Origin: Streptomyces nymphaeiformis
GTDB taxonomy: Bacteria > Actinomycetota > Actinomycetes > Streptomycetales > Streptomycetaceae
DNA length: 64,000 nucleotides
Assembly: GCF_014203895.1 (NCBI RefSeq)
Contig: NZ_JACHJY010000004.1
Coordinates: forward strand, 496,001-560,000
Direction: 5' to 3'
Below the pieces are notes generated by a model. That model saw only the letters and a program-made list of their open reading frames with translations, did no database searches and was not told the origin of the DNA. Shown in pieces: positions 28,026-35,166 of this stretch; the stretch's first letter is position 1, and every line of letters begins with the position of its first letter. A program made the translations under genes and the position numbers.

Positions 28026-28132
28026 GCGTCGGGCTTCAGGCCCGGGAGGCCGCCGGTCCGGGCGGCGGGCTTCAAGCCCGGGAGGCCGCCGGTCCGAGCG
28101 TCGGGCCTCAGGCCCGGAAGGTCCCCGCTCCG
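28025..28132. repeat. Three tandem 36-bp hairpin-forming repeats
   Basis: Units at 28025-28060, 28061-28096 and 28097-28132, each exactly 36 bp. Each contains a small palindrome (GGGCTTCAGGCCC, GGGCTTCAAGCCC, GGGCCTCAGGCCC) followed by a GGAGGCCGCCGGTCCG-like tail. They fill the gap between convergent genes and start within the kinase stop codon, so they could act as a repeated terminator. Confidence 0.8.
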
Positions 28133-28136
28133 GACG

Positions 28137-29009
28137 TCAGCCCTGGGGCTCCGCCGCGGCCAGTGCCTCGGCGACGAGCTGTTCGATGACGACGGCCACG
28201 CCGTCCTCGTTGTTGCTCACCGTGCGGCCCGAGGCGGCGGCGACGACGTCCGCGTGGGCGTTGCCCATCGCGTACGAGCGGCCGGCCCAGCTCAGCATCT
28301 CGATGTCGTTCGGCATGTCGCCGAAGGCGACGACCTCCTCGGCCGCGATGCCGCGCTCGGCGCAGCACAGGGCCAGGGTGGAGGCCTTGGAGACGCCGAG
28401 CGCGCTGATCTCGATGAGGGCGGTCGGGCTGGAGCGGGTGAACGCGGCCAGGTCGCCCGCGGCCTCCCGCGCGAGCGCGAGGAACACGTCGGGGTCGAGC
28501 TCGGGGTGCTGCGCGAGCAGCTTCAGCACCGGGGCCGCCGAGCCCGGCGTCTCCTCGAAGAGGAGCTTCTCGGCGGTGGCGACGGTGGCGCCGGGGTCGA
28601 GGAAGAAGGGCGGGTACAGCGGCTCGTAGTGGATGCCGGTGGTGAGCTCCACGGCGAAGGAGGTCCCCGGCGCGGCGGCGCGCAGGGCGCGGACGACGTC
28701 GAGCGCGACCGGCCGCTCCAGGGGGCGGACCTCCAGGAAGGTGCCTCCCGCGTGCAGGTCGACGACGGCGGCGCCGTTGGCGCAGATCGCCATCCCGTGC
28801 CCGTGGACGTGGTCGCTGACCACGTCCATCCAGCGGGCCGGGCGGCCGGTGACGAAGAAGACCTCGATCCCGGCCTGCTCGGCCGCCGCGAGGGCGGCGA
28901 CCGTGCGCGGGGACACGGACTTGTCGTCGCGCAGCAGGGTGCCGTCGAGGTCGGTGGCGATCAGCCGGGCCACCGGGGCGGAAGGGCGCGGGGAACGGGG
29001 AGAGGTCAC
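28137..29009 (-). CDS. HAD hydrolase, Cof/sugar-phosphatase type
   Basis: A 290-residue HAD-IIB protein, GTG start (VTSPRSPRPSAPVAR). Motif I is IATDLDGTLL with the usual DxD, motif II FVTGRP, motif III the KAS lysine (GVSKASTLAL) and motif IV GDMPNDIEML. The C2 cap lies between. Such phosphatases act on sugar phosphates or flavin precursors; specificity cannot be read. An upstream in-frame start at 29036 is possible. Confidence 0.88.
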   Translation of the reverse strand: MTSPRSPRPSAPVARLIATDLDGTLLRDDKSVSPRTVAALAAAEQAGIEVFFVTGRPARWMDVVSDHVHGHGMAICANGAAVVDLHAGGTFLEVRPLERPVALDVVRALRAAAPGTSFAVELTTGIHYEPLYPPFFLDPGATVATAEKLLFEETPGSAAPVLKLLAQHPELDPDVFLALAREAAGDLAAFTRSSPTALIEISALGVSKASTLALCCAERGIAAEEVVAFGDMPNDIEMLSWAGRSYAMGNAHADVVAAASGRTVSNNEDGVAVVIEQLVAEALAAAEPQG

Positions 29010-29088
29010 CGCACCATTCTTCCCCACCGGGCGCACGGGCGTGCGAGGAGCTGCACATATGAGTGCGCGGGTTCTCGGGGCGGTGCCT

Positions 29089-29739
29089 TCAGTACGCGAC
29101 CTCCACGACGGCCCGGTGGGCGCGGCGGTCGTCGACGTGGGTGAGCAGGTAGTGCGCGAGGTCGGCGCGCGAGAGGGACTTCGGCCGCTCCAGACGGGCG
29201 TTCTCGGCGGTCCGGTAGGTGCCGGTCAGCGGGCCGTCGGTCAGCATCGGGGGCCGGACGACCGTCCAGGCGGTGCCGTCCGCGGCGGGTGAGCGGACGA
29301 GGCTCTCCATCCGGGCCATGTCGGCGTAACCGTGCCGGTAGAGCCGCTGGATCACGTACCGGGTGACGAGGCGCTGCGGCAGCGGCACCTCCGGGGTGAT
29401 CTCCAGGCCCGCGGAGGAGAGGCAGAGCAGCCGGCCGACGCCGGAGGCGCGCATGGCCTCGACGAGGTTCCGCGTGCCCTGCGAGTAGACGGTCGTGGGG
29501 TGCTTGCGGTCGGTGCTGCCGAGGCAGGAGAGGACGGCGTCGTGGCCGGCGACCGCCTGCCGCCAGGTCTCGGGGGCGAGGGCGTCGCCGGGCAGGACGG
29601 TCAGCGGCGCGTCCGGGTCCGTGACCGGGACCCGGGCGGGGTCGCGGGCGACGGCGGTCACCTGGTGGCCGGCGCCGAGGGCCTGGGCCAGGAGCTGTGC
29701 GCCCGTACCGCCGGTGACGCCGAAGAGCATCAGCTTCAT
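29089..29739 (-). CDS. NAD(P)-binding oxidoreductase, atypical SDR/NmrA type
   Basis: A 216-residue Rossmann protein. The N-terminal dinucleotide motif is GVTGGTGAQLLAQAL, followed by the HQVTAVARDP strand. The LCLSSAGLE segment takes the place of the SDR catalytic serine strand, without a clear YxxxK. The ATG overlaps the TGA of the upstream SGNH gene (ATGA), so it is translationally coupled in a three-gene operon with the SGNH hydrolase and the membrane protein. Confidence 0.85.
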   Translation of the reverse strand: MKLMLFGVTGGTGAQLLAQALGAGHQVTAVARDPARVPVTDPDAPLTVLPGDALAPETWRQAVAGHDAVLSCLGSTDRKHPTTVYSQGTRNLVEAMRASGVGRLLCLSSAGLEITPEVPLPQRLVTRYVIQRLYRHGYADMARMESLVRSPAADGTAWTVVRPPMLTDGPLTGTYRTAENARLERPKSLSRADLAHYLLTHVDDRRAHRAVVEVAY

Positions 29740-30539
29740 GACGCCTCCCGCGCGAGCGAGTCGACGAGCGCGACGGTGACGGCCCGCTGGCCTTCGAGGG
29801 TGAGGTGGACGCCGTCGTCGAGGTGGAGGCCTTCGGTGGCCCGCCGGGTGTCGACCGTGAGTTCCGGGCGTCCGAGGAGGAAGTCGGCGACGGTGTCGAC
29901 GTCCTCGCTCGTCCAGCCGATCCCGGCGCGACGGAAGTGCGGGTAGGCGTCGGCCCGTTCCTGGTCCACGGAGCTCGGGGTGAGCCAGATCCAGCGGTCG
30001 GGGCCGAGGCCGGAGAGGTCCCGCAGGGCGAGGAGGTTGCGCTCGGTCTCCGCCTCGCTGACCAGCCGGGTGCCGGCCGCTTCCGCGCCGCGGCCCAGGC
30101 GCTGGGCGTCGTTCGCGCCGAGCATGCACAGGATCCAGTCGGGCCGCAGGAAGGCGAGCTGGGGCAGGAGGGCGAGGGCCTGCGTGGTGGTGGAACCGGA
30201 GACGGCGAGGTCGACGAGTTCGACGCCCTCCGGGAGGAGGTGGCGCAGGATCGAGAACCAGGAGAGCCGGTCGGCGGTGGTGCTCTCGCCGAGGGCGACG
30301 ATCCGCTGCCCCGGCCGGAAGGGCAGCCGGCCGGCCCGCTCGGCGAAGGCGGGGTCATCGAGCAGCTGGGCCGCGGTGTCCCTGGTCTGGTCATCGAGGT
30401 CCTTCAGCAGCTTCCGGTACGCCTCGGTGTCGAGGCCGAAGAGGTCGGCGAGGCGGGTGTCGGGCAGTTCGCCCAGGTAGCGCAGGGTCTTCTCGGGCTG
30501 CTGGAAGCGCACGAGCTTGTGCGTAAGGTTCTCGGTCAT
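29736..30539 (-). CDS. SGNH/GDSL-like hydrolase
   Basis: A 267-residue cytosolic protein. A roughly 85-residue helical N-terminal extension precedes the SGNH fold. Block I is VALGESTTADRLSW (GES in place of GDS), the oxyanion glycine lies in VSGSTTTQAL, block III is LGANDAQRLG and block V is DDGVHLTLEGQ with the catalytic D-x2-H. It is an esterase or acyl hydrolase of unknown substrate. Middle gene of the operon. Confidence 0.85.
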   Translation of the reverse strand: MTENLTHKLVRFQQPEKTLRYLGELPDTRLADLFGLDTEAYRKLLKDLDDQTRDTAAQLLDDPAFAERAGRLPFRPGQRIVALGESTTADRLSWFSILRHLLPEGVELVDLAVSGSTTTQALALLPQLAFLRPDWILCMLGANDAQRLGRGAEAAGTRLVSEAETERNLLALRDLSGLGPDRWIWLTPSSVDQERADAYPHFRRAGIGWTSEDVDTVADFLLGRPELTVDTRRATEGLHLDDGVHLTLEGQRAVTVALVDSLAREAS

Positions 30540-30540
30540 G

Positions 30541-31260
30541 TCAGTGCTCCTTGCGGGTGCGGCGACGGGGCAGCAGGAAGCCGGCGGCGATCAGCCAGCC
30601 CAGGCAGGTGAAGCGGGCCAGCGGCAGCAGCAGGGCGGCGCCGTCGAAGAGCAGGGTGAGGGTGGAGAGTTCGGCGACCGCCGCCAGGACGAGACCGGTC
30701 ACGGCGAGCGCGCGGGGCAGCAGTCCGGCGAGGAGCCCGGGGACCGCGATCCCGGCGACGAGCAGGCCCAGCGTCACGACGTGGCCCGGGCCACCGGTCC
30801 CGAAGGCCAGGTACTGGAGGGCCCGGACGAGCGAAGGGAGTTCGAGCACCTCCGTACGGGAGAGGGTCCAGCTCACCAGGCCGCAGAGGGCCAGGAATCC
30901 GGCGGCGAGGAGGCCCCCGGCCAGGGCGATGGTCGCGCCGGGGGCGCGGACGCCGAGCCGGTGCAGCCGGGCCGAGACCGTGGCGGCGTAGACGGCCAGC
31001 GGGACCGAGGCCGCGAACTGGAGGGCGCCGGAGATCCGGACGGCGTCGGAGTGGGCCCGGAACCAGGCCACGATCTCGGCGGTCGCGCCCGTCCCGCCGA
31101 AGGGCGAGGGGAAGGGCTCGCCGCCGGCGAGCACGGTGCTGAGCACGAGCCCCGCCAGGAACAGCCCGGTGAACACCACGGCGAGCACGCCGGGCGGCGG
31201 TCCTCCCTGGGCTTCCTTCCGAGGGGCTTCCGCGGGCCGGGTGCGGGTCTCTGCAGACAC
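30541..31260 (-). CDS. Multi-pass membrane protein (DUF4386-like)
   Basis: A 239-residue protein with about six or seven hydrophobic helices, beginning with a proline-rich cytoplasmic tail and VLAVVFTGLFLAGLVLSTVL. It lies 1 bp from the SGNH gene and is divergent from a MarR gene with a 69-bp shared promoter region, so the MarR protein probably regulates this operon. Function unknown; resemblance to DUF4386-type proteins is loose. Confidence 0.75.
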   Translation of the reverse strand: MSAETRTRPAEAPRKEAQGGPPPGVLAVVFTGLFLAGLVLSTVLAGGEPFPSPFGGTGATAEIVAWFRAHSDAVRISGALQFAASVPLAVYAATVSARLHRLGVRAPGATIALAGGLLAAGFLALCGLVSWTLSRTEVLELPSLVRALQYLAFGTGGPGHVVTLGLLVAGIAVPGLLAGLLPRALAVTGLVLAAVAELSTLTLLFDGAALLLPLARFTCLGWLIAAGFLLPRRRTRKEH

Positions 31261-31329
31261 GGGTCCTGTCCGTTCTGTGAGGAGAATAGTTCACAGGGGA
31301 GAATCGTTCTTGTGGCGTACGATAACTCC

Positions 31330-31845
31330 GTGAGCAGTGACCGGCAACCAGTGGAAGATCCCGGGGCGGCGTCCGCCCCGCCCCCGCGCGGCGGAGCGTT
31401 CCTCCTCGCCCAGCTCGGGGCGCACGCGGCGGGACGCTTCGGCGAGCGCGTCGGCGAGCTCGGCCTCGCCCCGCCGGACGTCGGCCTGCTGCGGATGATC
31501 GCCATGGAGCCGGGACGGAGTCAGCGCTCCCTCGCCACCGACCTCGGGGTCGTTCCGAGCCGGGTCGTCGCGCTCATCGACAACCTGGAGAAGAAGGGGT
31601 TCGTCGAGCGGCGCCGCAGCGCCGAGGACCGCCGCCACCACGAGCTGCACCTCTCCGAGGACGGGCGCCGCGCGCTCGGACGCGTCCGCGAGGTCGCCGC
31701 GCTGCACGAGGACGACCTGTTCGCGGCGCTCGACGAGGAGGACCGGGACCGGCTGACGGCGCTCCTCGGGCGGATCGCCGAGCAGCAGGGCCTCACCCCG
31801 GGCGTCCACCCGGGCTACCGCCACCTGTCGAAGCGCCCGCGCTGA
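31330..31845 (+). CDS. MarR family transcriptional regulator
   Basis: A 171-residue winged-helix protein; GTG start VSSDRQPVED (another in-frame GTG at 31312 lies nearer the GGGGAGA ribosome site and is equally possible). HTH: RSQRSLATDLGVVPSRVVAL, wing RRRSAEDRRHHELHLSEDG. It is divergent from the membrane protein/SGNH/oxidoreductase operon across a short gap, the classical arrangement for a MarR repressor and its target. Confidence 0.87.
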   Translation: MSSDRQPVEDPGAASAPPPRGGAFLLAQLGAHAAGRFGERVGELGLAPPDVGLLRMIAMEPGRSQRSLATDLGVVPSRVVALIDNLEKKGFVERRRSAEDRRHHELHLSEDGRRALGRVREVAALHEDDLFAALDEEDRDRLTALLGRIAEQQGLTPGVHPGYRHLSKRPR

Positions 31846-31861
31846 GGGGGGCGGGACGGGC

Positions 31862-31965
31862 GCGTTCCGACCCGCGGCCATTTCGGCCCGCGCCATTCCG
31901 GCCCGTGCCATCCGGCCCGCGGCGTTCCGGCCTGTGCCATCCGGCCCGTGGCATTCCGGTGCGCC
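31862..31965. repeat. Seven degenerate 15-bp tandem repeats
   Basis: Units with pattern GCCATTCCGGCCCGT start at 31862, 31877, 31892, 31907, 31922 (14 bp), 31936 and 31951. They are followed by three copies of a GGACGTGGCCGCC-like 13-14-mer up to about 32004. The block fills most of the gap between the MarR gene and the next small gene; no coding function is seen. Confidence 0.75.
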
Positions 31966-32077
31966 GGGACGTGGTCGCCGGACGTGGCCGCCGGGACGTG
32001 GCCGTAAAACACCCGTTCGTTTTCGATGCGACGGGGAAGATTCCTGGGAGCTGACGGCGTATCCAGGGAGGGCGGGC

Positions 32078-32287
32078 ATGGTCGCGGGCCGGCGACGTGC
32101 GGAGTGCGACTCCTGCGGTGTCCCGTGCGGGGCGTGGGTCGCGAGCCTCGGGATGGCCCTCTGTGCGGAGTGCGAGCAGGCCGGTATGGGACACCCGGCG
32201 CGGGAGCCGGTCCTCGTGGGCGAGGTCCTGGACGACTTTCCGGTCCTGCTCGCCCTGTGGCGGAGCCACGAGCGGCGGACGGCCTGA
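32078..32287 (+). CDS. Small protein with two CxxC motifs
   Basis: A 69-residue protein starting MVAGRRRAECDSCGVPCGAW after the ribosome site AGGGAGGG. The pairs CDSC and CAEC, about 20 residues apart, suggest a single zinc ribbon; the tail GEVLDDFPVLLALWRSHERR is helical. Not recognised. It ends 30 bp before a strong terminator hairpin. Confidence 0.65.
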   Translation: MVAGRRRAECDSCGVPCGAWVASLGMALCAECEQAGMGHPAREPVLVGEVLDDFPVLLALWRSHERRTA

Positions 32288-32316
32288 ACGGGCCACGGGG
32301 TCCGTGCATACGACGA

Positions 32317-32349
32317 AACGGCACCGAAGACTCTGTCTTCGGTGCCGTT
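32317..32349. terminator. Strong bidirectional terminator hairpin
   Basis: AACGGCACCGAAGAC, loop TCT, GTCTTCGGTGCCGTT: a perfect 15-bp stem with A-rich sequence on the left. It sits between the converging CxxC protein gene (plus) and the 46-residue peptide gene (minus), so it can serve both. Confidence 0.9.
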
Positions 32350-32424
32350 CGGCGTTCTGGACGGGCGCCCCGGGGCGCCCGGCGTCCTGTTCCGTGGACC
32401 GACGGCGAGGCGTCGGAGCGGGCG

Positions 32425-32565
32425 TCAGCCCCAGATCACGTCGTCCAGGGCGGCGGCGGTGACCACGGTGTCGGCGGAGTCGCCGGCCCCGTCGAAAGCC
32501 GGGACCAGGAGAGCGAGAGCCGTGAGGATGACTGCAGCCCAGCGGGCGGAACGGAAGCGCAGCAA
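32425..32565 (-). CDS. Small exported-peptide candidate, 46 residues, TTG start
   Basis: On the minus strand AAGGGA lies eight bases before TTG, which opens a 46-codon frame. It begins MLRFRSARWAAVILTALALL and continues with VPAFDGAGDSADTVVT, ending AAALDDVIWG and TGA. The basic start, a 15-residue hydrophobic core and the following small residues look like a Sec signal peptide or single anchor. The mature part is only about 20 acidic residues ending in Trp-Gly. Terminator 75 bp downstream. No ATG/GTG alternative in frame. Function unknown. Confidence 0.6.
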   Translation of the reverse strand: MLRFRSARWAAVILTALALLVPAFDGAGDSADTVVTAAALDDVIWG

Positions 32566-32707
32566 GGTATGAGTCCCTTACGAATCGGTGGGGGTCGTGT
32601 TCCTTCGGTGAGACAAAGCTTCGCCAAGCCGAAAGAGCATCGGAAGGGACTTCAGGTGGACGGAACGGGCCCTGGACCGAACAGGTCATCGGGCCGCGTC
32701 CAGGGCC

Positions 32708-33028
32708 TCAGCCCACGAATCCGTCGAAGCCGTACGGCGCGAGCAGCGGCGCCTCCGAGCGGCCGACCCGCCACCCCGGAAGCGGACCGATCTCGGTGAC
32801 CGCGCGCAGGCACAGCCGCGCCGCCGTCTCCTCCGCGACCCGGAGTCGGTCGGCGAGCAGATAGACCCCCACCGTCAGTCCGTGGCCCGGACGGGGGTGG
32901 ATCACCACGTGCTCCACGCCGTCGCCGGGAAGCGCCAGGTCACGGAGGAGATCCGCGAGGTTCTGAGGGACGCACAACTCCGCCTTCCTGTTGAGGAGTT
33001 CGGTATGAACGAGATACACATCCGGCAT
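32708..33028 (-). CDS. Hypothetical protein beside the NRPS regulators
   Basis: A 106-residue protein starting MPDVYLVHTELLNRKAELCV, chosen because GAGGAAA lies directly before the ATG; a longer start at 33073 would add 15 residues with a run of phenylalanines but has only a weak ribosome site. The composition (VEHVVIHPRPGHGLTVGVYL) is that of a compact alpha/beta protein. Divergent from the first LuxR gene across 150 bp. Not recognised. Confidence 0.65.
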   Translation of the reverse strand: MPDVYLVHTELLNRKAELCVPQNLADLLRDLALPGDGVEHVVIHPRPGHGLTVGVYLLADRLRVAEETAARLCLRAVTEIGPLPGWRVGRSEAPLLAPYGFDGFVG

Positions 33029-33178
33029 TTTCCTCAAAGGACGAACCGGGAAGAAGAAGAACAGAAGTCCCATTCCGGCAATGGCCGGTACAGTCCAGGC
33101 CGCCTTCTGTAGAAAACGGGCCCCCCATGTGATGATGGAGCCACTAAACCGTGAGATCTCCGGGGGGAGAGATGAGCC

Positions 33179-34174
33179 GTGCTCAAGTCGCTCGGACTTG
33201 ATTCCATTGCCGAGGCCGTCTACCGGGGCCTTCTGGCGCGGCCGCGTGAGGGTGTGGCGGACCTCGCCGTGCGCCTTGAACTCACTCCCGAGCAGGTCCG
33301 GCACGGTCTCGACACCCTGAGCGAACTGGCGCTGCTGCGTCCCTCCTATGACCAGGAGGGCACGCTCTGGCCGGTGTCGCCCGAGGTCGGCCTCCAAATG
33401 CTCATGGCACGCCAGCAGGCCGAGCTCGCGGCGCACCAGAAACGGCTGGAGGAATCCCGGGCGGCCGCGGCCCAGCTGATCGCGGAGTACGAGGAGATAC
33501 GGCCGGCCGAAACCCGCCCGCACAGCGAGCGGCTGACCGGGATCGACCAGATCCGCGACGGGCTCGCCGCCCTCAGCCGGGACACCCGGGAGGAGGTCAT
33601 GACCTTCGCCCCGGACGGGCCCCAGCGGCCGGAGCACATCGAGGCCGCGAAGCCGCTCAACCAGGAGCTCTTCGACCGGGGTGTCCGGATGCGGACGGTC
33701 TACCTCAACAGCGCCCGCAACAGCCCGCACACCCTCCAGTACGTGAGCTGGCTGTCCACGCTGGGCGGCGAGGTGCGCACCGTGCCGACCCTGCCGACCC
33801 GGATGATCGTCTTCGACCGCAAGACCGCCGTCATCCCCGTGAACAGCGACAAGAGCGCCGAGGGCGCCGTGGTCCTGACCGGCCAGGGCACGCTGACCGC
33901 GCTGTGCGCGCTGTTCGACAGCGTCTGGAACGACGCCCGGCCGCTCAACGAGGAGAGCAGGGCCGACGAGCAGGGCCTCACCGACCAGCAGGCCACCGTC
34001 GTCGTCCTGCTGGCCGAGGGCCACACGGACGAGACCATCGCGAAGCGGCTCGGGGTGTCGCCGCGGACCGCGCGGCGGCTGGCCTCCGAGCTGATGACCC
34101 GGCTCGGGGCGCGCAGCCGCTTCGAGGCGGGCGTCCGCGCCGTGCAGAACGGCTGGATCTCCGACCAGCGCTGA
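33179..34174 (+). CDS. TrmB-like/LuxR-type transcriptional regulator
   Basis: A 331-residue regulator. The N-terminus VLKSLGLDSIAEAVYRGLLA and following helix form a TrmB-like winged HTH, then a coiled-coil stretch (about 85-115), a PLD/TrmB-type sensor region, and a C-terminal LuxR HTH with LTDQQATVVVLLAEGHTDET and GVSPRTARRLASELMTRLGA. GTG start follows GGGGGGAGAG. Such fusions are common pathway-specific regulators in Streptomyces. Placed at the head of the NRPS cluster. Confidence 0.85.
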   Translation: MLKSLGLDSIAEAVYRGLLARPREGVADLAVRLELTPEQVRHGLDTLSELALLRPSYDQEGTLWPVSPEVGLQMLMARQQAELAAHQKRLEESRAAAAQLIAEYEEIRPAETRPHSERLTGIDQIRDGLAALSRDTREEVMTFAPDGPQRPEHIEAAKPLNQELFDRGVRMRTVYLNSARNSPHTLQYVSWLSTLGGEVRTVPTLPTRMIVFDRKTAVIPVNSDKSAEGAVVLTGQGTLTALCALFDSVWNDARPLNEESRADEQGLTDQQATVVVLLAEGHTDETIAKRLGVSPRTARRLASELMTRLGARSRFEAGVRAVQNGWISDQR

Positions 34175-34193
34175 CGCCGCCGTGACCGTTTCA

Positions 34194-34220
34194 GGGGCCG
34201 GCCCTCAGGGGCCGGTCCCT
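34194..34220 (+). terminator. Hairpin after the first LuxR gene
   Basis: The direct repeat CAGGGGCCGG (34194 and 34207) together with GGCCCT and GGTCCCT forms a GC stem about 20 bp after the stop codon. Confidence 0.4.
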
Positions 34221-34278
34221 TCGTCGTGCCCCGGCTTCCGTACCCCGGTGTCCCTTTCTGTCCAGGGCCCCAACGGGC

Positions 34279-34299
34279 CACCGGAGTCGCCTTCCGGTG
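34279..34299. promoter_or_regulatory. Inverted repeat upstream of the second regulator gene
   Basis: CACCGGA, 7-base spacer, TCCGGTG, about 75 bp before the start codon. Possible operator or leader hairpin. Confidence 0.35.
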
Positions 34300-34373
34300 G
34301 GTGCTCCGATCGCGGAGATTGGTCCTGTGGAGCCGGAGCGGACCGGACCGGGCGAAGACGGGGAGACGACGAC

Positions 34374-34895
34374 ATGACACGTGCCGGGATCTTCGTCGAG
34401 AACCAGCTCGCCCTGCTCGGCATCCGCTATCTGCTCGACGCGGAGGCCGACATCCAGGTCGCGTTCGCCGCGAGCACGCCGTTCGCGGTGGCGCCCGGGT
34501 CGGTCGACTGCCTCGTGCTCGACCGGGGCCTGCTCGGCGAGCTGCCGCCCGCCGTCCCCGCCGCCCGCACCGTCCTCCTCACCCGAGGACCGGAGCCGGG
34601 CTCGGAGCGGACGGGCGCCACCCTTCCGCTCGACGACGCGCCCCTGCTGCTCGTGGACGCCATCCGGCGGGTGGCGGCACCCGGGCCGGCGCCCGTACGG
34701 CAGGGCGTCGCCACGCTCTCCCCGAGGGAGCGCGAGGTGCTCGGGCACCTCGTCGAGGGCTGCACCCACGACCAGGCCGCCCGGCGGATCGGCATCAGCC
34801 AGCACACGGTCGACACGTACGTGAAGCGCATCCGCTCCAAGCTCGGCGCGCACAACAAGGCGCAGCTGGTCCGCGCCGCCCTGACCATCCCCTGA
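34374..34895 (+). CDS. Orphan LuxR/NarL-type regulator with degenerate receiver domain
   Basis: A 173-residue protein. The C-terminal NarL/LuxR HTH is intact: LSPREREVLGHLVEGCTHDQ and GISQHTVDTYVKRIRSKLGA. The N-terminus is a shortened receiver-like domain; where canonical receivers have an acidic Asp-Asp pair it reads FVENQLALLG, although an Asp in CLVLDRGL could match the phospho-acceptor. No partner kinase is nearby, so it may act without phosphorylation. It directly precedes the MbtH gene. Confidence 0.85.
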   Translation: MTRAGIFVENQLALLGIRYLLDAEADIQVAFAASTPFAVAPGSVDCLVLDRGLLGELPPAVPAARTVLLTRGPEPGSERTGATLPLDDAPLLLVDAIRRVAAPGPAPVRQGVATLSPREREVLGHLVEGCTHDQAARRIGISQHTVDTYVKRIRSKLGAHNKAQLVRAALTIP

Positions 34896-34953
34896 CCATC
34901 CCGCGCGCACCGTCCGCGCACCCCGAACCCCGACAACGACAGCAGGTGGAGAC

Positions 34954-35166
34954 ATGACGACCGAAGGCATCGGCACCCAGCTCGTGGTCCGCAATCACGA
35001 ACTGCAGTACTCGCTCTGGCCCGCCGACCGCGAGCTGCCGGCCGGCTGGGAGCCGGAGGGCTTCAGCGGCGAGCGGCAGGAGTGCCTCGACCACATCGAG
35101 CAGGTGTGGACGGACATGAGGCCGCTCAGCGCCCGGGCACCGCAGCCGGCGGCGGCCCCGCACTGA
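34954..35166 (+). CDS. MbtH-like NRPS accessory protein (first copy)
   Basis: A 70-residue MbtH protein with HELQYSLWP, RELPAGWEPEGF and the IEQVWTDMRP signature. MbtH proteins bind adenylation domains and are often needed for their folding and activity. It lies 58 bp after the LuxR gene, and its last 41 bases overlap the end of the convergent PPTase gene. A second copy lies at 61692. Confidence 0.93.
   Translation: MTTEGIGTQLVVRNHELQYSLWPADRELPAGWEPEGFSGERQECLDHIEQVWTDMRPLSARAPQPAAAPH

Noticed and set aside
28025..28132. CRISPR array
   Set aside because: The 36-bp units are directly tandem with no spacers and no cas genes.
34954..35166. Recent duplication of mbtH
   Set aside because: The two copies share only family signatures; flanks are unrelated.
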